Notes under the pieces: generated by a model
Databases searched by the model: none
What the model saw: the letters and a program-made list of their open reading frames with translations, nothing else
Told to the model about the DNA's origin: nothing
Part shown: positions 55,643 to 64,000 of the stretch, one piece after another
How positions within the stretch are numbered: the stretch's first letter is position 1
Layout of the letters: the number at the start of each line of letters is the position of its first letter
Source of the DNA: Apiosordaria backusii
Taxonomy: Eukaryota > Ascomycota > Sordariomycetes > Sordariales > Lasiosphaeriaceae
DNA length: 64,000 bases
Reading direction: 5' to 3'
Assembly (NCBI GenBank): GCA_030549205.1
Contig: JAUKTV010000002.1
Coordinates: 248,001-312,000, forward strand
Made by a program: the position numbers and the translations under genes

Positions 55643-57761
55643 TTTTCGAAAAATAAAAATATTAAATTCAATAATCTAATAAATTAATAAGCTTTTTTCG
55701 ATTTTATTAAAAAGTACTTTAAAGCTATATACTATAAATTTATAATTTATATTTATACTTTAAATACCTATTATTTATAGTTAAATAAGGTTTTTCTTAT
55801 AAGGAAATATATTAATAAAATCTTTAAATGTGTCTTTCTAAGAAGTGGAGCTTCCAAAAAAAAATTTCTTTTACAACGCTATACCCGGCGTTGGTTTTCT
55901 TTACAGTTAATCTAGTGTACCACTTAAACTGCCTAAGGCCACCGTTATAGTTATATAATTATTACGTACTTATTATATACTTATTATATAGCTAAACCTT
56001 TTACTATCGAGTTTAATAATAAGCTTGTATAATAATATTATAGCCAAACCTTTTAAATGCTTCCTATATTACCGAATTGCTTATAACTGTACCGATAATT
56101 TCCTTATTAGCTTACGTTAAGGCCAAGTACTAACGTTTATATAAGGTTAAAAAGGATCTTATTTACTTTTCTTTACCTTTCTTCTTTTATATTACCTACT
56201 ATATTCCTTTCCTATATTACTTATTATATTAAGATTTAACCGATTATAATATTAAATATAGATCTATCCTATATAACTTAATAATTAAAAGATAATACTA
56301 ATATAATACTAATATATAATCTACTATATTAAAAGCTTATAAGTATAAGATCTTAATATAAGATAGTAATAAGGTTAAATTGGCCAATATAACAATAGTT
56401 ATATTAAAGAAAGATAGTAAGGAGCGAAATATAGGCCTTGTTTATATTTGGGATTTGGCTATATATAAGCTTGATACTTTATTTATTAAACAATATACCA
56501 AACTCTTTCGATTTAAATGGGGGTTAATTAAGCTTAATTAAAGATTATAGATTAATAATGATAATATAAGGACTTAGGATAAAGCATTTGTATAGAAGGA
56601 TAAGATAAAAGGATAGTTAGTAAAGCTAATATCGATTGCAGGTATAATAGTAAAGGCTAAGATGCCTTAATAGGTAGCTAGTTTAATGGTATACTAAATA
56701 ACTTGAAGAATAAAATCTTTAAATAATTTATAAGTTAAGCCCTTTTATTAACTAAATATTTTAAAAAACCTTAAAACCTTTTATTACTTAATCTATATAG
56801 TTAACTTTATATATAATAATTTTATAAATAAAATATCCGATTATAATAATAATAATAAAGACGTCTTGGTAAATAAAACGACCTTTAAATACCATAACTA
56901 TATTTATTAAAAATGATTATATCGTTAAATTAAGTAAATTTAATTTAAAGCCTTTAAATTTATTATCCTTTAAATTAAAAAATATAACGATTATATTATT
57001 AAATTAAAAATTACATTAAATACTATTTACTATAATTAAATTAATATATTTACTTCTTTAAATACGTATAGTTTCAATATTACTATTTTTAATAAAACCA
57101 ATAAGGTATTTAAAATTAACGCCTTATTTATATTTTATAATTAAAAGCATAAAGATAAAGTATCTTTTAAAATTTAATTCTATTAATAAAAAAAAAACTT
57201 TAAATTAATTATAATTATTTTATAACTGATAATACCGTATATAGTTTTATTAAAAGTTATTTTAATAAAAATGCAGTTACTATTTTAAAATTATACCTTT
57301 ATAAAAATTATTTAAAAAAGCTTAATATTTCCTAAAAGCTATTTAATTATCTTTAAATTAAATATTATAATCTTAATTATTTTAAAAAGGCCTATAATAA
57401 ATTTAATACCTTTAAATTAAAGTTAACCAATAATTTCTATATTTTTAAAAATAATATATTAACTACTTATATAAACCTTTATATACCTTTTAATAAATAT
57501 TTATAATAAAATATTAAAGTTACCTTTAATTTATATTCATATTAAGTTAAAACCGATAGCCTTTTAAATAGTAATAGTATTAATAATATAAATAACAGTT
57601 AAAGTAATTGTAATAGTCGTAATAGTTATAAAGGTTAAAACTATTTTAATAAACTTTACAATAATAATACCTTTAATTTTAATAATAATTAATTCCTTCT
57701 ATATCCTTCAATTAAAAAAATAGCTAAATTAATAATTAAAGGTAAGTACTTTATTTATAAA
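55643..57761 (+). mobile_element. Host retroelement, gag region, RIPed and interrupted
   Basis: Very AT-rich sequence between the copia element and the solo LTR. It reads on the plus strand, with stops, as a Lys/Tyr/Asn-rich protein that runs into a CCHC-type zinc knuckle at its end (57740 onward, completed after 58606). It is interrupted at 55830-56708 by a copy of the 0.9 kb repeat. It looks like a Gag gene of an older LTR element; pol was not recognised. Confidence 0.5.
55814..56724. mobile_element. Unclassified 0.9 kb repeat, copy A, with 16-bp target duplication
   Basis: Body 55830..56708 (879 bp). It starts GTGTCTTTCTAAGAAGTGG and ends ATAACTTGAAG. It is flanked by identical AATAAAATCTTTAAAT (55814-55829 and 56709-56724). 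A long duplication points to target-primed insertion (LINE/SINE-like) rather than an LTR element. It lacks the last ~70 bp of copy B, i.e. it is truncated at its right end. Confidence 0.72.
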
Positions 57762-58605
57762 GAAAATATTGGAATAGGTATAGCCAATTATAGGCCTAAG
57801 GGCCCTGTAATTAGTACTTACATACTAGCTTACAGTGCAGCGGAAGTCTTACGTATGATACTTATAGCTTAGTGCTGAGGTACTAGAATACAGTACCTTG
57901 CAGGTGCTGCAGGATAGAAAAATAGTAGGTAAACAATTGTATTATAGTGCTAGCTTTCTATAAATCTACTGTAATATTCTCTATAATAGGGTTTGTACTC
58001 GACTTCTACTACATACCTACTGACTAATGTACAGTGCCTTATATACCCTAGTAGGCAGATAGGCCAAAGTACGGCTTGGTTAATCCTGAGGTTTACTAAG
58101 CCCTGTAAACTACTTACTAAGCCCTCTATAGCTCCTGACCTACAGGGCCTATAGGCCTATAATTTAGTATAGTAATAATATATCTACTTAACTATAAGCC
58201 TTCTATTTCTAGGCCAATTTAGCCTGCCCAGTGGTTAGCTATAGGTCTTATAGGTAACTAAGTTAGTATGGTTTATAGCTCTCTAAAAATCGACTTACGG
58301 CTATATAAAAGGACTGCAAAACCAAGCACCTCTAACCCAAAGTGTAGGTTAATATAGGGTGAGGGTTAGGCCACTTATATTGCCTACAGTAGTAGGCCTT
58401 AGTAGCCTGAATATAAAATTACAGGCAGTTTGGCCCACTGCTTAGTGGAACGCAGGCCTTTGAATAGCCCTGCAGTGAAGTAAGGTACTGGGCAAGTGCC
58501 AGGTAGCTGACAGGTAGGCTTTCCAACTTAAGCTTCCACTACGTAGTATAATCGCAGCTACCTACTGTAAACTTAGGCCTCACAGGGACCTAGTTTAACA
58601 GAAAA
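57762..58605 (-). mobile_element. Solo copia LTR with GAAAA duplication
   Basis: Body 57767..58600, 834 bp, same family as the LTRs of the copia element. GAAAA occurs on both sides (57762-57766 and 58601-58605). It arose by LTR-LTR recombination or is an LTR-only insertion. It splits the zinc-knuckle codons of the older element exactly at the duplicated site. Confidence 0.85.
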
Positions 58606-59166
58606 GGATTATAATAGTTACTTTTATTTAAAGTATAAAATAGCTTTAATAAATAAAGCATACTTTAAAGTTATTTATAATATTATGTAAAAGAATTAAA
58701 GTAAATCTTTCTTTAATAAGGAAAAATTTAATAAACTATTTAATAAAGAAGGTTTAAAAAATAATTAACTTTAAATAAAGAGGTCTTTTTTTAAAAGAAA
58801 TATCATTAATATTAATAAAAGAAGTAATATATTTATTAAATAAAAAGGAGTTTATAATAAATAAGTTCCCTATAGTATAATATATTAAAAGTATCCTTTT
58901 AATTTATACTTATATTATAATATATAATAAACGTTAAATTATTATTAATAATATTTTATTAAATATAAAAGTTAATAAATTTAAATTTATAAATATAAAG
59001 TTTATAAAGATATTAATTAAAAAGTTAAGAATACTGTAAAAAAGTGATTTTACCTTTATTATAATTAGAGGATATTTAAAAAAAAGTTAATAAAAAGTAA
59101 ATATAATTATTATAATAAATTTAATTTTAAAAAGAAAGTTAATAAAAAAATAACATTTACTAATAT
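58606..59166 (+). mobile_element. Host retroelement, continuation after the solo LTR
   Basis: Continues the reading of 55643-57761. The first codons complete a CCHC knuckle pattern (Tyr in place of Cys and His by RIP). Beyond it no domain is recognised because of mutation. Confidence 0.45.
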
Positions 59167-60136
59167 TAAATATACTTATGTCTCTTTAAGAAGTGGAGCT
59201 TCTAAAAAAAAATTTCTTTTATAATGCCATATCTGGCGTTAGTTCTCTTTACAGTTAATCTAATGTACTACTTAAACTGCTTAGGGCCACCATTATAGTT
59301 ATGTAATTGTTACGTACTTATTATATACTTATTATATAGCTAAACCTTCTACCGTTAAGTTCAATAATAAGCTTATATAATAATATTATAGCTAAACCTT
59401 TTAAACACTTCCTTTATTATTAAATTACTTATAACTATACCGATAACTTCTTTACTAGCCTATACTAAGGCCAAGTACTAATACCTATATAAGGTTAAAA
59501 AGGATCCTATTTATTCTTCTTTACCTTTCCTTTTTTACATTACCTACTATATTCCTTTCTTATATTACTTACTATATTAAGACTTAACCGATTACAATAC
59601 TAAATATAGGTCTATCCTATATAATTTAATAATTGAAAGATAGCACTAATATAATATTAATATATAATTATACCGAAAGCCTATAAATATAAGATCCTAA
59701 TATAAATAATAATAAAGTTAAATTAATTAATATAATAATAGCTATATTAAAGAAAGATAGTAAGGAGCGAAATATAGGCCTTACCTATACTTAGAATTTA
59801 GCTATATATAAACTTAATACTTTATTTATCAAATAATATACTGAACTCTATCGATTTAAATAGAGGTTAATTAAGCTCGATCGAGGATTATAGATTGATA
59901 ATAATAATATAAGGACTTAAGATAAAGTATTTGTATAGAAGGATAAGGTAGAAGGATGGTTAATAAAGCTAATATCGATTGTAAGTATGATAGTGAAGGC
60001 TAAAATGCTTTAATAGGTAGCCAGTTTAATGGTATACCAAATAACTTGAAAATACTGTTTACTGTTGTGTTAATCGTAAGCATCTGGGTGTTATGTCTTG
60101 TGTATATACCACCGAACCTTAAGTAAATATACTTAT
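59167..60136. mobile_element. Unclassified 0.9 kb repeat, copy B, with 13-bp target duplication
   Basis: Body about 59180..60123. The first ~875 bp match copy A apart from RIP-type changes. The last ~70 bp (TACTGTTTACTGTTGTGTTA and on to CCACCGAACC) are absent from copy A. TAAATATACTTAT occurs at 59167-59179 and 60124-60136. There is no poly-A tail on either strand. If the minus strand is the transcript sense, copy A is simply 5'-truncated, as usual for LINE/SINE copies. Confidence 0.7.
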
Positions 60137-61195
60137 AACTATTATATTAAAATGGTTATAGTATAAAAAATAGAATCTTTAATTATATTTAAAATTAAAG
60201 ACGGTTCATTTTAATAATAACTTTAAAGATAATATATCCAATATTAAGTTTTTTAAAGCCTATACTTTTAGAATCCTTAAATAGTAATAGTTTTATATAG
60301 TAAGTTAAAAAATATTAAAGAAGTAGTATTTTTAAAAGATATTATAATTATTTTAATTCTTATTTAAAAAAAGTAAATAATTATAAAGAAAATAGTAGTA
60401 AAAAAAAGTATTTAAAAAAAGCTGATTAAAAAAAATGCTATTTAAAAAAAGAAAGTCCTTTTAAAAAAAGACTTACTTATTTTCAGTTTATAAAAGTACC
60501 TTTTATCAGTTCATATTAAATATACGGCATTATCTTTTAACATTTAAATAAAAGTAAGCAGAGAATTAAAAAAAATTATTAATAAAGTTATTATAAGCTT
60601 TAATAATAATAAAGTTAGACCTTGGCTTCAATTTAAGTTTTAATTAAAAAAAACATACTTTACTATTATTTTTAAATTTAAATCAAATTTAATAATAGTT
60701 TTATATTTATGATATAAATTAAAAAAGGCTTTCTATAAAAGTTTACTCTTTATATTTAAAAAATAGCTTATTAATAAAATTATCATTATAGATAGTTTTT
60801 TAATTATTTAATAAACTTTAATAATAACTTAATTTAGCTAATAGGTTAAACTTATTATAAAGATATAAAGTAAAGAATAATTATAGGTTTAATAAATAAA
60901 AGCTTTAAAAAATATTTTTTTAAAGTCTTTAATAATTAAAGTATTTTAATAGAAAGGTTTTTATAGTAAATTAATTACAGTTTATAATCTTAAATAGAAA
61001 ATATAAAGTTAATAGAAATAGCTTTAATAAATTATAGTAATATTATATTATTTAATTTATGTAATAATTTATATAGGAAAATAAATATTATAAAGTAAGT
61101 AGTTATCTTTATAAATAGTAATATAATAATTATTATTTATAGTATTATATTTAGTTAAAAAATAGGATTAGAAAATACTATATATAATCTTAGGA
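60137..61195 (+). mobile_element. RIPed sequence, probable right part of the host retroelement
   Basis: A/T-rich and stop-filled with Lys-rich shadow reading. It ends abruptly near 61.2 kb where normal composition returns. No domain can be read. Confidence 0.35.
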
Positions 61196-61275
61196 GTTTT
61201 AGGGTTATATATGGGTATGCTTAAATATAAAGTTAGGTATGTATATTTAATATGGGGAGGGGAGGGGGTGCATAT
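61196..61275. repeat. Border sequence sharing two motifs with 42.1-42.7 kb
   Basis: TAGGGTTATATATGG (as at about 42092-42106) and GGAGGGGGTGCAT (61261-61273, as at 42663-42675). It lies exactly at the change from RIPed to normal sequence. Confidence 0.45.
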
Positions 61276-61356
61276 TGAAGATCATGGATATGCCTGTCTA
61301 TTAAGTGCCTATATTAATGCACATTACTGCATAACAGTGTATAAGACCTTTTTCCA

Positions 61357-61946
61357 GACCTCGAGGTCAACCCCTACGATATTCACGATATCGGCAATCT
61401 CATTGAGTTTACCAAAAAAACCCCGCAGGAGGATTATGACAAATTCGGGGCCGACTGGTTTGAGAATGCTCGAGATGCGGATGGCACGTCATCCTCTGAG
61501 GCTTTCCTGGGCACTCTTGCAAAAGCCGGATGGATGACCTTGGATCAGACCTCGTGCATTTATTGGATCGCACCAACTGCGATATCCTTCTGGCTACCGG
61601 CTCTACAGACCTGCCGCTCGATCTTGGCCGTTTGCCTGGGATATCAGTACCGTTGGGCTACTGGATGCAGGGCAGAGCTACTACAAGAGGAAGTGATGGC
61701 CTTACAACCAAGGGGCCAAATATTCCGTAAGTGTGGACCTTTTATCGCTACCTACCCTTTGCTCACTGTTCACCCCAAAGATTTTCCATTCTGTTTGCAG
61801 GTCGACGCTTCAGTGAAGAAAAGCTGATAGCATGTGCTTATGCTTTCGAACAGACGACGCTCGCTGTCCAAGACGGACCGGGGAGAATGGAAGTGAGGCC
61901 CATTACAGACATCAGCCTGCCTTGTTTTAAGTCCGAGCGACTGTGA
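61357..61946 (+). pseudogene. 5'-truncated amidase-signature family gene
   Basis: Only the C-terminal part of a fungal amidase remains. Before a frame change near 61515-61530 it reads DLEVNPYDIHDIGNLIEFTK and GADWFENARDADGTS. After the change it gives DLVHLLDRTNCDILLATGS, DLPLDLGRLPGISVPLG and KGPNIP. A 54-bp intron (61727..61780) leads to the last exon with FAGRRFSEEKLIACAYAFEQ, the typical amidase end. The catalytic Lys-Ser-Ser part and the first ~two thirds are absent and replaced by the RIPed transposon block. One base is missing, or two added, at the frame change. The gene was therefore lost by insertion or deletion at the block border. Confidence 0.78.
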
Positions 61947-63268
61947 AGTTCCCATAAGCCTGTTTCGGGCCGCTAGTGATTGATGATTGGGATTTGGTTT
62001 AAGAAAAGACTGGTGTCGCTCCCTAAAGGAAGAAAGCCTCTAGCAATCTCGCAAGACTGCCCGGGCTTATGCGTTTTACTTTGGATATCAATCAAACTGA
62101 AATAGGGCTCTCTTACTGAAGTAGAAAAAGTATGATGGGTTCATGATTGATTTATGATGTATTCTTGATAGATTACATAACAGATTCCAAGTAGCTTAGG
62201 TAAGTAATTTGTTCTATACCTAACCGAACATCGAGACAACTATCCTACCCTGCAATACAAGCATGTCCACAAAAGACGAGGTACCTACCTACCTGCATAC
62301 CCTTCATGTTAGTAGAGCTTCCAACGAGATTTGCATCAAACACCACAGCACAACCAGGTTCCTACAAGAGGGCTCGTGATGGACGTAACAGCACGTGCAC
62401 ATAACCGAAAACGACACCCACCAAGGCACTCACTAACAATCGATGAGAACCGAGTGGGATTGCATTCTACACAGGAAAAGAGGCCCCGACATAACCTGAC
62501 GGCCGGAACTAGACTGTAAATGTGCAATGGTAATACTTACTATTCCAGAAACACAAAAACCAAGGATTCGTACATAGTGGAATGCAAGCTACCTAGGTAA
62601 ACACCTAACTCTTCTACATAATCCCCAAGCCGGAGCTAACTTCACGTGACGCACGACCCCAGCCATGTTCCGCCTCTCCTCACTCCCTCCAGTGAGCTAT
62701 TCTCTTGACCAAGACGAAGACTATTTAAATTTTGATCATACCGACCTTTCTGCCCTGCTAGCTTTCCTCTTCTGGTTTCTCGCAGGCATGAAAATGCAGT
62801 TTCCCGAGTTGGTATCCAGTCCTGCCGGGCGAGCATCTGGCCGGTGACGTTGGTGTCCAATAACATGCTGATTTAACCATACACTTGACCCTCTACTCCG
62901 GAGGCAGAGCCTCATGTAGCCTGGCATAAGATGCAATTCTGTGACTGTAAAAGCAGCAAAAGGTTTGGCACCATGAGATACAGGCTGTGAGAGTGCACAT
63001 TGTATGCAAGGTAGACCGCTTAGGGTCGGACTGTCTCACATTGCCTAGCCAACTCACTATGCATGTGTCCAAAATGCACCATGGGTCATGTTACCCAGGA
63101 CCATGCAAACATCACTGAAAATGCCGCTGCCAACGAGGGTCAACTTACACACGTGTAGGTACCAGGTATATGAATGGTTCCTGTTGCCCCATAAGTCGTC
63201 TCCTGTCATTTTCCTCTCTCATTCCGGCCATTCCCTTGAAAGTCCTACCAGCACACTAAACACGCATC
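61947..63268. other. Intergenic, no supported gene
   Basis: Normal base composition returns. ORFs are short and unlike any family I know. ACCTACCTACCTGC tetranucleotide repetition at 62282-62295 is the only low-complexity feature. Confidence 0.4.
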
Positions 63269-63520
63269 ATGGCCAAGGATTGTGCCGAGACGTCTTCGGG
63301 AACCTCTCAGGAGGATCAAATCCTGAAGTTCATCCTTGCACGCAAGGCTGCGCGCAAAGCTACTAAGCGGCAACCCTGGAAAGGCGAATACGTTCCCAAT
63401 ATTGCTGAGCAGCCCCTCACAACATCCCCCCATGACAAACCTTGGATTTGTGAAGGGGGTTCTGATCCCAACTTCAACTGGGGTGATGAAGGTTACGACA
63501 CTGATAAAGGAAAGACGTGA
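63269..63520 (+). CDS. Small hydrophilic protein, 83 aa, hypothetical
   Basis: The ATG is in a fair context (CATCATGGCC), preceded by a pyrimidine-rich start-like stretch. The protein has a basic helix (ILKFILARKAARKATKRQ) and an acidic C-terminal end (WGDEGYDTDKGKT). There is no signal peptide, Cys pattern or known motif. A 3' exon after 63520 is possible. It could be a lineage-specific gene or a chance ORF. Confidence 0.4.
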   Translation: MAKDCAETSSGTSQEDQILKFILARKAARKATKRQPWKGEYVPNIAEQPLTTSPHDKPWICEGGSDPNFNWGDEGYDTDKGKT

Positions 63521-64000
63521 TGTCAATATCAGTGGCTTTAGCTATGTATCGGCCTTGTGTACGTTTATAGTTTGCTAGCGATAACTTGTTCCATCGTACG
63601 GCCTGACACTGACTTTGGATTCAGCACGATTCTGGCCGTTGGCATATTTCACAGTCTGTCGGTCTGGAAGAGGCCGGTTTGCGATATCGGGAATATGTTT
63701 GGTATTTTGGAGAAGGCTGTAGGATGGGCAATCGTTAATTTGGCTTTGCTATCTTGTAGGTACTTATGGTAGTTACAAGTAATCCGCTCAATATTATCTC
63801 CGGTGATTTGATCCCTTGCTGTGCTATTTTGAAAGGCCAATGTTTTAGTCTCATCCGATGCCCAGCGTGAAATGGGAGTAAGTGAGTGGGGGAATGTGTA
63901 CGCAGTAAAAAGGGGAGGGTGCACCCCGATAAAGTCGCCTATAAAAGGCTACCGACTTACAGATGTGTATGACGCTGAAGGTCGTTTGTTCGAAGACTCT
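63521..64000. other. Flank with a third dispersed repeat copy
   Basis: No gene seen. GGGGAGGGTGCACCCCGATA followed by AAGTC at 63913-63937, then a stem-like GCCTATAAAAGGC, resembles the modules at 42.0 and 42.7 kb. The window ends inside it. Confidence 0.4.

Larger units (their letters stand above)
44480..61200. other. RIP-degraded AT-rich transposon block
   Basis: About 17 kb in which nearly all sequence is A/T with TpA in excess, CpA/TpG scarce and stop codons in all frames. Copies of the same repeat differ almost only by C/T and G/A changes. This is the signature of repeat-induced point mutation acting on transposons. Boundaries to normal sequence at ~44.5 and ~61.2 kb are abrupt. Confidence 0.88.

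Noticed and set aside
55830..60123. Reading the two 0.9 kb copies as LTRs of one retrotransposon
   Set aside because: Each copy has its own different 13-16 bp target duplication, so they are independent insertions.

Overview
The window is nuclear DNA of a filamentous ascomycete, most likely a sordariomycete close to Podospora/Chaetomium-type Sordariales (inference). Supporting signs are short 50-70 bp introns with GTAAGT-like donors and CTAAC branch points, fungal-only families (25D9-6/TMEM135-like membrane protein, CmcJ/asaB-like enzyme, NACHT-TPR NLR with a hydrolase-like start), and a 17 kb AT-rich block whose transposons show the C-to-T/G-to-A decay of repeat-induced point mutation (RIP).

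Layout. 0.8-2.4 kb (-): a conserved fungal family member in which about one residue in five is methionine. 5.4-9.7 kb (+): two small secreted proteins and a membrane-anchored protein with a Cys-rich ectodomain. 10.4-13.1 kb (-): a GH3 beta-glucosidase. 13.1-18.4 kb: no gene I can support. 18.9-34.1 kb (+): a 1218-aa disordered protein, a GNAT acetyltransferase broken at a G9 run, a BTB-like protein with a string of SUMO-type motifs, a 597-aa Cys-pair protein and a second BTB-like protein. 36.3-38.8 kb (+): a decayed NLR gene, followed by a telomere-like minisatellite. 39.8-41.7 kb (+): the TMEM135-like membrane protein. 42.8-44.0 kb (-): a CmcJ/asaB-like gene.

44.5-61.2 kb is a transposon graveyard. 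It holds a 0.9 kb palindromic array, an 8.5 kb Ty1/copia element on the minus strand (834 bp LTRs, TTATA target duplication, RIP-altered RT box), a solo copy of the same LTR (GAAAA duplication), two copies of an unclassified ~0.9 kb repeat flanked by 13-16 bp duplications, and an older Gag-encoding element cut up by them. A less mutated ~1 kb island with its own promoter-like sequence sits inside the copia integrase region. The block ends at 61.2 kb in a 5'-truncated amidase pseudogene. A small 83-aa ORF lies near the right edge.

The genes do not form one pathway. The left part has a secretome/cell-surface flavour (two secreted proteins, ectodomain protein, beta-glucosidase). The right part is accessory-like (NLR, CmcJ-like enzyme, broken amidase, transposons). 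Intron boundaries and frames were read by hand; family names come from recalled motifs, not from a search.
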